From UBA1429 sp964482225 (lineage in GTDB: Bacteria; Chloroflexota; Anaerolineae; UBA1429), in NCBI GenBank assembly GCA_964482225.1, contig CAYZWT010000015.1, forward strand, positions 1 to 64,000: a stretch of DNA of 64,000 bases, written 5' to 3'. This document shows, piece by piece, positions 8,527-16,373 of the stretch (within the stretch, counting starts at the first letter, position 1; each line of letters starts with the position of its first letter). The translations under genes were made by a program, and so were the position numbers. The notes under the pieces are model-generated. The model was not told the DNA's origin. It saw only the letters and a program-made list of their open reading frames with translations, and made no database searches.

Positions 8527-9299
8527 TCCGTTTGCTCGCTGCCGGCGATCTGATGCCGCGCCTTTCGGCGTTGCCAGGGCAGCCCTGTCAGGCGCAGGCG
8601 GATGATGGTGAACACCGAGCGGTAGATCTCGGCCCGCGAGATCTTGCTGGCGCCCAGGCGCCGGTTGTCGAACACAATGGGCAGTTCGGCGATCCGGTAG
8701 CCCGCCCTCTCGCAGCGGGTCACCATCTCGACCAGGAACGAGTAGCCGCTGGAGAGGATCGTCTTGGGGTCAATGGCGTGCAGCACATCGGCGCGGTAGC
8801 AACGAAAGCCGGCGGTGCAATCGCGGGAGCGCAGGCCCAACACCGTTCGGGCCAGGGCGTTGGCGCCCCGGCTCAGCAGCACCCGTGGCCAGGTGCAGCC
8901 CCGGGCGCCGCCCCCCTGCACATAGCGCGAGCCGATGGCCACATCATGGGCCTGGGCCAGCGCCAGCAGCGCGGGCAGATAACGTGGGTTGTGGGAAAAG
9001 TCGGCGTCCATGGTGATGGCATACCCATACCCCTGGGCCAAGGCGCGCTCGAACCCGCAGGTGTAGGCTGTGCCCAGCCCCAGCTTGGCGGGGCGATGGG
9101 CCACGGACACCCTGGCGTCCTCGGCGGCCAAGGCATCGGCCACGGCGCCGGTGCCGTCGGGCGAGTTGTCATCCACGATCAGAACGTGCAGCGGCGCGGG
9201 CTGGGCCAGGATCTCGTGCACCAGGCGCTCGATATTCTCGACCTCGTTGTAGGTCGGGACGATGACCAGCGCCTGTTGCGCCCACTCCTCCACGCCCAT
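8523..9299 (-). CDS. Polyprenol monophosphomannose synthase-like glycosyltransferase (GT2)
   Basis: A 258-residue GT-A fold glycosyltransferase of the Dpm1 type, which transfers mannose or a similar sugar from a nucleotide sugar to a polyprenyl phosphate at the inner face of the membrane. It begins LVIVPTYNEVENIERLV, has VDDNSPDGTG, the metal-binding MDADFSHNP, and the Dpm1-like GSRYVQGG and GFRCYRADVL. There is no C-terminal membrane domain, so it is the short, soluble-type form. The ATG at 9299 is chosen because the longer in-frame extension would run through the upstream gene and reads like non-coding, Arg/Pro-rich sequence; the chosen start lies 13 bp after the upstream stop. Confidence 0.87.
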   Translation of the reverse strand: MGVEEWAQQALVIVPTYNEVENIERLVHEILAQPAPLHVLIVDDNSPDGTGAVADALAAEDARVSVAHRPAKLGLGTAYTCGFERALAQGYGYAITMDADFSHNPRYLPALLALAQAHDVAIGSRYVQGGGARGCTWPRVLLSRGANALARTVLGLRSRDCTAGFRCYRADVLHAIDPKTILSSGYSFLVEMVTRCERAGYRIAELPIVFDNRRLGASKISRAEIYRSVFTIIRLRLTGLPWQRRKARHQIAGSEQTE

Positions 9300-9312
9300 C
9301 TCTGCGTTCACG

Positions 9313-10020
9313 TCAGCCTTGCTCCGGGGCCACGGCGGGCGACCGGCGGGCCTCGCGGGGCTGCCAACGGCGGTAGCGCAAGAGGGCGCGCACGGCGGGC
9401 CAGCCATCGCGCCAGGGCGAGAGCTTTTTCTCCTCGCGGGGCGTGTACGAGATCGGCACCTCGACGATCCGGTAACCCTGGCGGGCGATCTTGGCCGTGA
9501 TCTCGGGCTCCAGGTCAAAGCGGTTGCACTCTAGCTCCAGGCTCTTGGCGATGGGCGCCAACATGACCTTGTAGCAGGTCTCCATGTCGTGCAGGCGGGT
9601 GCCATAGAGCAGATTGGTGAGCCAGGTCAGGAACCGGTTCCCCCAACGGGTGAACAGCTTTTGCCCGCTCAGGTCGCGCACGCCATAGACCACAGGCGCG
9701 CTGCCTTCGAGGATGGGCGCCAGCAGCAGCGGATACTCTTCTGGCGCGTATTCCAGGTCGGCATCCTGGATGATGATGGCATCCCCCTGGGCCAGCTCAA
9801 TGGCGGTGCGGATGGCCGCCCCCTTGCCCCGGTTGACGCTGTGCCGCATCACCCGCAGGCCGGGGAGCTCTAGCCCTTGCAGGATGCCGCCGGTGCCATC
9901 GGTGGAGCAGTCATCTACGACAATGATCTCTTTTTCGACGGGCACTGCCGCAACGCGCCGCAGAATGGCAGCTACACCGGCCTCTTCGTTATACACCGGA
10001 ACGAGCACCGAGAGTTTCAT
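9313..10020 (-). CDS. Family 2 glycosyltransferase
   Basis: A 235-residue GT-A fold enzyme, first gene of the three-gene glycan operon. It opens with KLSVLVPVYNEEAGVAAIL, and has VDDCSTDGT, the metal-binding QDADLEYAPEEYP and the conserved ETCYKVM and EVPISYTPR segments. These are typical of dolichyl/undecaprenyl-phosphate glucosyl- or hexosyltransferases that lack membrane helices. Together with the next two genes it probably builds or modifies a lipid-linked sugar. A promoter lies at 10089-10118. Confidence 0.87.
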   Translation of the reverse strand: MKLSVLVPVYNEEAGVAAILRRVAAVPVEKEIIVVDDCSTDGTGGILQGLELPGLRVMRHSVNRGKGAAIRTAIELAQGDAIIIQDADLEYAPEEYPLLLAPILEGSAPVVYGVRDLSGQKLFTRWGNRFLTWLTNLLYGTRLHDMETCYKVMLAPIAKSLELECNRFDLEPEITAKIARQGYRIVEVPISYTPREEKKLSPWRDGWPAVRALLRYRRWQPREARRSPAVAPEQG

Positions 10021-10088
10021 ATAGGCGACTCACGACTCCTGTACGGGATTGGCGTGATCTACAGGACACCAGTGAACCAGACGCGCCC

Positions 10089-10118
10089 AGTATACCCGCT
10101 CTGCCAGCCAAGCGACAA
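10089..10118 (-). promoter_or_regulatory. Probable promoter of the glycosyltransferase operon
   Basis: On the minus strand TATACT (10089-10094) is preceded at 18 bp by TTGTCG (10113-10118). The start of transcription would be about 60 nt before the gene. The -10 is good and the -35 weak. Confidence 0.4.
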
Positions 10119-10153
10119 ATACGCCAACAGGGGCGCTGGCAAGCCACGAGGTT

Positions 10154-10182
10154 TTGACCCGTCATGGCCCTCATGCTAGACT
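10154..10182 (+). promoter_or_regulatory. Promoter of rsgA
   Basis: TTGACC (10154-10159), a 17-bp spacer, and TAGACT (10177-10182) preceded by TGC, an extended -10. The same GCTAGACT core recurs before the UroD-family gene and the enolase-superfamily gene. Confidence 0.6.
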
Positions 10183-10209
10183 CATACGAGCGTTATCGCA
10201 TGCAAGGAG

Positions 10210-11181
10210 ATGCCCTTGGAACGTGATCAGCCCCGCACCCCTGCCGAGGCACCAGAGACGCCCGCCCAGCGCTGCGGCGATCTGGTGGTGCGGGTGCACG
10301 GGGGGCATTTCTACGTTCAGACGCAGGGCGGCCTGGTGGACTGCCTGATTCGCGGCAGGCTCAAACAGGAGCGCCGGGGCACGGATATCGTTGCCATCGG
10401 GGATCGGGTCTGCTGGACGCCCACCGAGGAGGGGCGCGGTGTGGTCGAGTCGGTGGAGCCACGCCAGCGGGTGCTCTCGCGGCGGCTGCCGCCGCCCCGG
10501 GCCGGCGCCGCATCTGAGGGAGAGCAGGTGATCGTGGCCAACCCGGATCAGGTGTTGGCCGTGTTCGCCCGGCGCAACCCGCCGCCCAACCCCCTGATGC
10601 TGGATCGCTACCTGGTGGCCTGCGAGGCCGCCGGGCTGCCCGTGGTGATCATTGCCAACAAGAGCGACCTGGAGCTGGATTACGACGAGCAGAATCCTTT
10701 TGAGCTATACCGCGAGATCGGCTACCAAGTGCTAGAGACCAGCGCCGCCACCGGCGAGAACATTGAGACGCTGCGAGGGCTCTTGCGAGGCAAACTCACG
10801 GTGCTCACCGGCCCCTCGGGCGCGGGCAAATCCAGCCTGCTGAACGCCCTCTGGCCCGATCTGGAGCGCAAAGTGGGAGAGATCAGTGCTTACCACGATC
10901 GCGGCAAGCACACGACGGTGGTGGCCGAGTTGCTGCGCCCCGAGCCGGAGATCTATGTGGCCGACACGCCTGGGATGCGCGTGTTCATGTTCTATGACAT
11001 TGACCCCGAGCAGCTAGACGCCTTTTTCCCCGAAATGCGCCCCCACCTGGGCGAGTGCCGCTTTCAGCCCTGCACCCACATCCACGAGCCGGATTGCGCG
11101 ATCCAGGCGGCCGTCGAGCGGGGCGAGATCGCCGAACTGCGGTATGAAAGTTATGTCAAAATGTTCGAGTATGCCTTTTAG
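10210..11181 (+). CDS. rsgA: Ribosome small-subunit-dependent GTPase A
   Basis: A 323-residue circularly permuted GTPase that helps 30S maturation. An N-terminal OB-fold region (GDLVVRVHGGHFYV to about residue 95) is followed by the permuted G motifs: ANKSD (G4, near 148), TGPSGAGKSSLLN (G1, near 199) and DTPGM (G3). The C-terminal zinc knuckle has the ligands C, C, H and C in ECRFQPCTHIHEPDCAI. Start choice is uncertain: the ATG at 10210 directly abuts AAGGAG with no spacing, whereas an in-frame TTG at 10216 has an ideal 6-nt spacing and would drop only two residues. Confidence 0.95.
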   Translation: MPLERDQPRTPAEAPETPAQRCGDLVVRVHGGHFYVQTQGGLVDCLIRGRLKQERRGTDIVAIGDRVCWTPTEEGRGVVESVEPRQRVLSRRLPPPRAGAASEGEQVIVANPDQVLAVFARRNPPPNPLMLDRYLVACEAAGLPVVIIANKSDLELDYDEQNPFELYREIGYQVLETSAATGENIETLRGLLRGKLTVLTGPSGAGKSSLLNALWPDLERKVGEISAYHDRGKHTTVVAELLRPEPEIYVADTPGMRVFMFYDIDPEQLDAFFPEMRPHLGECRFQPCTHIHEPDCAIQAAVERGEIAELRYESYVKMFEYAF

Positions 11182-11290
11182 CCACAGTGAGACCGCCCAT
11201 ATGGCCGTCATTGCGCATGCCCTGCCCTCACTTTCACGACCGTAGCGCGCAACAAGCGCAGGTGTGCGCCCGCGCCCACCGCATTCGCGC

Positions 11291-11983
11291 CTAGTCGTCA
11301 AAGATGGGCAGCTCTTCGCCCAGGATGGGCTGCGGGCGCAGGACACCGTGCACCTCCAGCCAGGCCACCGGCGTGGCCAGCATCTCGCGCCACCACCACT
11401 GGCGAATCAGGGTGTATTCGCGCAGGTCAGAGCCCACGCCCACGGCGTCTATGCCCAGGGCGTTGGCGGTAAAGAGGGCGCGATCCAGGTGATACGACTG
11501 GGTGACCAGGATGGCGTCGGTGACGCCAAAGATGTGGCGCGCCCGGTAGCAGCTATCGTAGGTGCGCCGCCCGGCATAGTCGAGGACGATATCCTCGGCG
11601 GGCACCCCCAGCAACTGGGCGTAGTCGCCCATGGCCTTGGGCTCGTTATAGTCCACAAAGCGGTTGTCGCCGGTCATCAGCAGCTTTTGCACGCGGCCCG
11701 CGTGATACAGATCCACCCCGGTACGCACCCGGTCGGCCAACACAGGGCTGGGGCTGCCATCGCCCCAGACGGCGGCGCCAAAGATGATGGCCACACGCCT
11801 GGGAGGCGCCGTCTCGACGGTATAGATCAGCGGGCCGTAGCGATGGTTGGTCCACCAGCGCACTGCAATGACAAGCGCCAGGCACACGACGGGGATGAGC
11901 GCCAGCCACCACAATCGCCTCAGGCGGGATCGTCGAGGCCGGATCGAGCGCGGCGCTGAGCGATGTTGTGTTCGTTGCTTCAT
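11291..11983 (-). CDS. SanA/YdcF-like DUF218 membrane protein
   Basis: A 230-residue protein with one N-terminal membrane helix (about residues 23-42, after an Arg-rich cytosolic stretch) and an extracytoplasmic DUF218 domain. The domain has the SanA-like AIIFGAAVWGDGSPSPVLA, then LLMTGDN and TYDSCYRARHIF. SanA-type proteins influence envelope permeability and peptidoglycan-linked processes; the reaction is not settled. The ATG at 11983 is chosen because a TATAAT box lies 6 bp upstream, leaving no room for a leader: the mRNA may be leaderless. A longer frame beginning 18 codons upstream would include the promoter and is rejected. Confidence 0.82.
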   Translation of the reverse strand: MKQRTQHRSAPRSIRPRRSRLRRLWWLALIPVVCLALVIAVRWWTNHRYGPLIYTVETAPPRRVAIIFGAAVWGDGSPSPVLADRVRTGVDLYHAGRVQKLLMTGDNRFVDYNEPKAMGDYAQLLGVPAEDIVLDYAGRRTYDSCYRARHIFGVTDAILVTQSYHLDRALFTANALGIDAVGVGSDLREYTLIRQWWWREMLATPVAWLEVHGVLRPQPILGEELPIFDD

Positions 11984-11989
11984 GGCGCC

Positions 11990-11995
11990 ATTATA
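11990..11995 (-). promoter_or_regulatory. TATAAT box for a possibly leaderless sanA-like mRNA
   Basis: On the minus strand a perfect TATAAT ends 6 bp before the ATG, so transcription would begin at or next to the A of the start codon. No -35 match stands at 16-18 bp and no Shine-Dalgarno sequence precedes the ATG. Confidence 0.45.
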
Positions 11996-12100
11996 GCATC
12001 GGCCCGCGCCGGAGCGGAAAAAGGGCGCGGTGCGCAAGGGCGCATCCCGCTGCGGCCCTGGGTGTTACCCCTGACAGTGCAGCGTGAGGAGGAGGTCATC

Positions 12101-12568
12101 ATGCCATACGAGGGACGAGGGCTCTATTTCGAAGAGTTTGCGGTGGGGCAAGAGATCCGCACCATGGCGCGCACCATCACCGAGGCCGATGTGGTGCAAT
12201 TCGCCGGGCTCTCGGGCGACTATAACGCCATCCACACCGATGCCGAGTACGCCAAGGATACCCTGTTCGGCGAGCGGATCGCCCACGGGCTCTTGGGGCT
12301 CTCGGTGGCCTCGGGGCTGGCCGCCCGGGCCGGTTTCATCGAGGGCACCGTGCAGGCCTTTACCGGGCTCGATTGGAAGTTCAAGGGGGCCATCCGCATC
12401 GGCGACACCATCAACCTGATCTGCCGGGTGAGCCGCTTGCGGGCGCTGCCCAGCATGGGCGGCGGCATGGTGACGCTGGATCTGAGCGTGCGCAACCAGC
12501 GCGATGAGGTGGTGCAGCAAGGGAGATGGAGCCTGCTGATCAAGAGCCGCCCTGTGACGAAGGAGTAA
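12101..12568 (+). CDS. MaoC-like hot-dog dehydratase
   Basis: A 155-residue single hot-dog protein related to (R)-specific enoyl-CoA hydratases such as PhaJ. The hydratase motif is clear: SGDYNAIHTDAEYAK with the catalytic Asp and His, then GERIAHGLLGLS. The region after it, DWKFKGAIRIGDTINLIC, is the usual substrate-side strand. Substrate chain length cannot be read. The start at 12101 follows a strong GAGGAGGAGG. It stands alone on the plus strand, upstream of the fatty-acid synthesis locus, and is followed by a strong hairpin terminator (12587-12620). A role in acyl-CoA or acyl-ACP metabolism is inferred. Confidence 0.9.
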   Translation: MPYEGRGLYFEEFAVGQEIRTMARTITEADVVQFAGLSGDYNAIHTDAEYAKDTLFGERIAHGLLGLSVASGLAARAGFIEGTVQAFTGLDWKFKGAIRIGDTINLICRVSRLRALPSMGGGMVTLDLSVRNQRDEVVQQGRWSLLIKSRPVTKE

Positions 12569-12586
12569 CGCGTCCGGATAGCGAGC

Positions 12587-12620
12587 CGGGCCACGGAGGT
12601 TCGTCCGTGGCCCGATTTGT
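12587..12620 (+). terminator. Intrinsic terminator after the MaoC gene
   Basis: A perfect 11-bp stem, CGGGCCACGGA (12587-12597) with TCCGTGGCCCG (12604-12614), and a 6-nt loop, followed by ATTTGT. Confidence 0.65.
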
Positions 12621-12718
12621 GCGCTCTCGAAAATGGTCCGGGTTATCGTTGCGCGTGGGCATGGAGCGTCGCGGGCGCGTATCTTGGGGCGCGCAGTTGC
12701 ACGCTGCTACGCAGCGTT

Positions 12719-12741
12719 GGCGGGCGAGACGCCCGCCCTCC
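12719..12741 (+). repeat. GGCGGGCGAGACGCCCGCC palindromic repeat
   Basis: An 8-bp stem with AGA loop followed by CTCC, in the gap between the MaoC and fabH genes. Identical or near-identical copies occur at 18337, 18561, 46981, 53344 and 56289, in both orientations and always between genes. The rest of this 270-bp gap shows no gene. Confidence 0.75.
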
Positions 12742-12838
12742 CTATCTGAATGGCTACTCTTGCGCACGCACAGAGCAACTCTGCGCTCTCAGACTCGCCC
12801 GATTTTTGTCTCTTGTGATGCGCTATGCACATGTCCAT

Positions 12839-14002
12839 CTATTCGCGTTTGCGCCGCATGCGGCGCCAGCGTTCCTGGGCGCCGCCCCAGGCGCGGCCTG
12901 CCCTGGAGCGGGCAAAGCGCAACCAGCGGGTGTGTAGCTCGGCCCAGCGATAGATGAGCCAACGCAACCAGCGCCGGTAGAACACCGCAGGCGCCTCTTG
13001 CACCGAGGGGCCCCAGCGCAGCGCCGCCGCCGCCCAGGTGAGCCCTGCCCCAAAACCCACCAACACGAGCTGCTGGCCGGGCTGGATCTGGCCGCGCTCC
13101 ACCGCCTCGCACAAGGCGATGGGCACCGAGGCGGCGCTGGTGTTGCCGTATTCGTTGACGTTCACGCAAAAGCGGGATTCCTCCACTTGCAGGCGCTTGG
13201 CCGCCGCCTCAATGATGCGCAGGTTGGCCTGGTGGGGGATGATCCAATCTACCTCGTCCAGGGTCAGGCCCGCGCGCTCCAGCACCTGCTCGATGGCGCG
13301 GGGCACGATGCGCGCTGCAAAGCGAAAGACCTGCCGCCCATCCATGCTCAGATAATGCAGGCCCTGGGCCACCGTCTCGGCGCTGGCGGGCAGGGCGCTG
13401 CCCCCGGCGGGCACGGCCAACAGGTCGGCGCCCGACCCATCAGAGCCCAGCAGCGTGGCCAGCACCCCCGCGCTGCCCTCTCCGGCGCGCAACAGCACGG
13501 CCCCGGCCCCATCGCCAAAGAGCACGGCGGTGGCGCGATCCTCCTGGTTGACGATGCGCGACATGGTATCGGCGCCCACCACCAACACCAGCTCGTGCTC
13601 GCCCGAGAGGATGGCCTGGTGCGCCATGGTCAGGGCGTAGACAAAGCCGGAGCAGCCGGCGTTCAGATCCACAGCCCCGGCGTGCAGCGCGCCCAGGGCA
13701 TTCTGCACGGCGCAGGCGGTGGAGGGCATCCAGGTATCGGGGGTCATGGTGCCCACGATCACCAGATCTATATCGCGCGGATCGGCGTCGGCCACGGCCA
13801 GGGCGGCACGGGCCGCCTCGATGGCCATCGCGGCTGTGGCCTGATGCTCGGCGGCGATGTGGCGCCGCTCGATGCCCGTGCGGGTGCGGATCCAGTCGTC
13901 CGTCGTGTCCATCAGCGCCGCCAGGTCGTCATTGGTGACCACACGCTCCGGCGCATACATGCCCCAGCCGATGATCTCGGCCCTGCGTCGCGTCTCAGGC
14001 AT
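12839..14002 (-). CDS. fabH: Beta-ketoacyl-ACP synthase III with basic C-terminal tail
   Basis: A 387-residue condensing enzyme that starts fatty-acid chains by joining acyl-CoA with malonyl-ACP. The catalytic Cys lies in LNAGCSGFVYAL, the His in IPHQANLRI and the Asn in YGNTSAASVP. The start at 14002 overlaps the fabF stop by 8 bp. The family usually ends near residue 325-335 with the GFGAGLTWAAAALRW strand, as here. This protein then continues for about 55 residues very rich in Arg and Trp (YRRWLRWLIYRWAELHTRWL and on to RRMRRKRE). That tail is unusual for FabH and could contact membrane or nucleic acid. Confidence 0.94.
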   Translation of the reverse strand: MPETRRRAEIIGWGMYAPERVVTNDDLAALMDTTDDWIRTRTGIERRHIAAEHQATAAMAIEAARAALAVADADPRDIDLVIVGTMTPDTWMPSTACAVQNALGALHAGAVDLNAGCSGFVYALTMAHQAILSGEHELVLVVGADTMSRIVNQEDRATAVLFGDGAGAVLLRAGEGSAGVLATLLGSDGSGADLLAVPAGGSALPASAETVAQGLHYLSMDGRQVFRFAARIVPRAIEQVLERAGLTLDEVDWIIPHQANLRIIEAAAKRLQVEESRFCVNVNEYGNTSAASVPIALCEAVERGQIQPGQQLVLVGFGAGLTWAAAALRWGPSVQEAPAVFYRRWLRWLIYRWAELHTRWLRFARSRAGRAWGGAQERWRRMRRKRE

Positions 14003-15248
14003 CCTGCCAGCTCTGAAAGACAAGGCAAACGTTGTGGCCCCCAAAGCCGAACGAGTTGGAGAGGGCCGTGCGCAACTCGGCGCGGCGCGCCTGGTTCGGC
14101 GTATAGTCCAGATCGCACTCGGGATCGGGGAACTCGAGATTGATCGTGGGCGGGATGATGCCCGTCTCCAGCGCCCTGATGCTCAGCGCCGCCTCTAGCG
14201 CGCCCGCCGCCCCCAGCAGGTGCCCCGTCATGGATTTGGTCGAGCTGATGGGCACGCGATAGGCGTGCTTGCCCAGCGCGACTTTGATGGCCCGCGTCTC
14301 GGTGGCGTCGTTCAGGGCCGTACTGGTGCCGTGGGCATTGATATAGTCAATCTGCTCGGGTTGCAGGCCCGCCGAGGCCAGGGCCAACTTCATGCAAGCC
14401 GTGGCCCCCGCGCCATCGGGATCGGGCGCAGTGATGTGATAGGCGTCGTCGTTGCTGCTATAGCCGATCAGCTCGCCGTGGATGGTCGCCCCACGCGCCA
14501 GGGCGTGCTCTAGCGATTCCAGCACCAGGATGCCCGCGCCCTCGCCGATGACGAACCCATCGCGTTCGCGATCAAAGGGGCGCGAGGCGCGCTCCGGCTC
14601 GTCGTTGCGCACCGAGATAGCGCGCATAGCCCCGAACCCGGCCAGGGCAATCTCGATCACGCCCGCCTCCGAGCCGCCGCACACGCCCAGGTCGGCCATG
14701 CCATACTGGATCATGCGATAGGCCTCGCCGATGGCATTGGCGCCGGTGGCGCAGGCCGAGGTGACGGCCATATTGGGCCCCTTGAGGCCGAACTCGATGG
14801 CCACCATGCTGGCGGCGCTCTCGGGCAGGATCATGGGGATCAAAAAGGGGCTGACGCGGCCCGGCCCGCGCTCGAACAGCACCCTGTTCTGCTCGGTGAC
14901 GGTGGCCATGCCGCCGATGCCAGAGCCGATGATGACGGCGGTGCGCTCGCCCAGGCCGCCGGTGAACGACTCGGCGCTGAACCCGGCATCGCCCAGGGCC
15001 TCGCGGGCGGCCACCAGGGCGAACTGGACAAAGGTATCAATGCGGCGCACATCCCGCGCCGGAAAATGATCGTTGGGATCGAACTGGCGCGCCTCTGCGG
15101 CGATGGTGGTCTTGTAATCTGTTACGTCAAACTTGGTGACAGGCCCCACGCCCGACTTGCCCGCCACGATCCCCTGCCATGTCGTGGGCAGATCATTGCC
15201 CAGCGGCGAGACCGCTCCCATTCCTGTGATTACCACTCTTGAAAGCAC
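13995..15248 (-). CDS. fabF: Beta-ketoacyl-ACP synthase II
   Basis: A 417-residue elongating condensing enzyme that extends acyl-ACP with malonyl-ACP. The nucleophile lies in TSACATGANAIGEAY, the two catalytic His in INAHGTSTALND and KSMTGHLLGAAGALEA, and the C-terminal NSFGFGGHN motif is complete. The start codon is GTG at 15248, well supported by AAGGAGG six bases upstream. It is the first gene of a two-gene minus-strand operon with fabH and is divergent from fabK, with a 162-bp shared upstream region. Confidence 0.96.
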   Translation of the reverse strand: MLSRVVITGMGAVSPLGNDLPTTWQGIVAGKSGVGPVTKFDVTDYKTTIAAEARQFDPNDHFPARDVRRIDTFVQFALVAAREALGDAGFSAESFTGGLGERTAVIIGSGIGGMATVTEQNRVLFERGPGRVSPFLIPMILPESAASMVAIEFGLKGPNMAVTSACATGANAIGEAYRMIQYGMADLGVCGGSEAGVIEIALAGFGAMRAISVRNDEPERASRPFDRERDGFVIGEGAGILVLESLEHALARGATIHGELIGYSSNDDAYHITAPDPDGAGATACMKLALASAGLQPEQIDYINAHGTSTALNDATETRAIKVALGKHAYRVPISSTKSMTGHLLGAAGALEAALSIRALETGIIPPTINLEFPDPECDLDYTPNQARRAELRTALSNSFGFGGHNVCLVFQSWQDA

Positions 15249-15410
15249 CGGCTACCTCCTTGCCGACCAGCGGCTCGTGTTGAGTCAATCGTTATAAACA
15301 CATCCGAGGCCGCAGAGTTGCCCTTGGAGGGAAAGATCGGACAAAGCGCAACCCCAGGCGCGCCAAGGTGTTTGTGTACACGATTCGCCGTATAGGCAGG
15401 AGGGAACCGG
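15249..15410. other. Divergent upstream region of fabF and fabK operons
   Basis: A 162-bp gap that must hold both promoters. I see a TATAAC-like box for fabF near 15291-15296 and a perfect GTGTACAC palindrome near 15375, a possible operator half-way to fabK, but no convincing -35/-10 pair on either strand and no FapR-like site. Confidence 0.3.
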
Positions 15411-16373
15411 ATGATCAAAACGGCTTTGACCGACCTTATCGGTATGGACTATCCCATCATTCAGGGGGGCATGGCCTGGGTGGCCACCTGGCAACTGGCC
15501 GCGGCCGTCTCGGAAGGCGGCGGCCTGGGCATCATCGGCGCCGGCAACGCGCCGGTGGATTGGCTGCGCGACCAGGTGACCCAGCTCAAGGCCCACACGA
15601 CGCGCCCCTTTGGCATCAACGTGCCGCTGTTCAGCCCCTTTGCCGAGCAGGTGATCCAGCTCGCCATTGAGGAGCGCGTATCCGTGATGACCACCGGCGC
15701 CGGCAACCCAACGCCCTTTATCGAGCCCCTCAAGCGGGCGGGCATCATCGTCATCCCCGTAGTAGCCTCGGCGGCCCTGGCGCGCCGCCTGGAACGGGCC
15801 GGCGCTGACGCCGTCATCGCCGAGGGCGAGGAATCGGGCGGGCACATCGGCAGCGTGGCGACCATGAGCCTGGTGCCCCAGGTGGTGGATGCCGTCAGCA
15901 TCCCGGTGGTCGCCGCCGGGGGCATTGGCGATGGGCGCGGGCTGGTGGCGGCCCTGGCCCTGGGCGCCGCCGGCGTGCAGATGGGCACGCGCTTTATCTG
16001 CACCGACGAGTGCATTGCCCACCTCAACTACAAAGAGAGCATCATCAAGGCCAATGAGCGCGCCACCCTGGTTACGGGCGTCTCTATCGGCCACCCGGTG
16101 CGCTGCCTGCGCAACCCCATGTCCCGCGAGTTCGAGTCCATGGAAAAGGCAGGGGTCTCGGAGGATCAGGTGATCGAGTTCGGCACCGGGCGCCTGCGCA
16201 TGGCCGTTGTGGATGGCGATGTGGTGAACGGCTCGCTGATGGCCGGGCAGATCGCCGGTCTGGTACATGATATCGTCCCCGCCGCCGAGTTGTTGCAGCG
16301 CATCGGCGCCCAGGCGGAGGCCCTATTGGCGCGTATGGCGGCCTGGGCCCAGCCCCAGGAGGTGACCCCATGA
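15411..16373 (+). CDS. fabK: FMN-dependent enoyl-ACP reductase II
   Basis: A 320-residue TIM-barrel flavoprotein of the FabK/nitronate monooxygenase superfamily. FabK reduces the enoyl-ACP double bond in the last step of each elongation cycle. It has MDYPIIQGGMAWVAT, GLGIIGAGNAP, the EGEESGGHIG motif typical of FabK, and the phosphate-binding VVAAGGIGDGRG. Its place as first gene before fabD and fabG supports FabK over a nitronate monooxygenase. Its stop overlaps the fabD start by 4 bp. Triclosan-insensitive FabK here implies that FabI is not the enzyme at this locus. Confidence 0.92.
   Translation: MIKTALTDLIGMDYPIIQGGMAWVATWQLAAAVSEGGGLGIIGAGNAPVDWLRDQVTQLKAHTTRPFGINVPLFSPFAEQVIQLAIEERVSVMTTGAGNPTPFIEPLKRAGIIVIPVVASAALARRLERAGADAVIAEGEESGGHIGSVATMSLVPQVVDAVSIPVVAAGGIGDGRGLVAALALGAAGVQMGTRFICTDECIAHLNYKESIIKANERATLVTGVSIGHPVRCLRNPMSREFESMEKAGVSEDQVIEFGTGRLRMAVVDGDVVNGSLMAGQIAGLVHDIVPAAELLQRIGAQAEALLARMAAWAQPQEVTP

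Noticed and set aside
15249..15410. FapR operator between fabF and fabK
   Set aside because: No TTAGTACCTAGTCTTAA-like sequence; only a short GTGTACAC palindrome.
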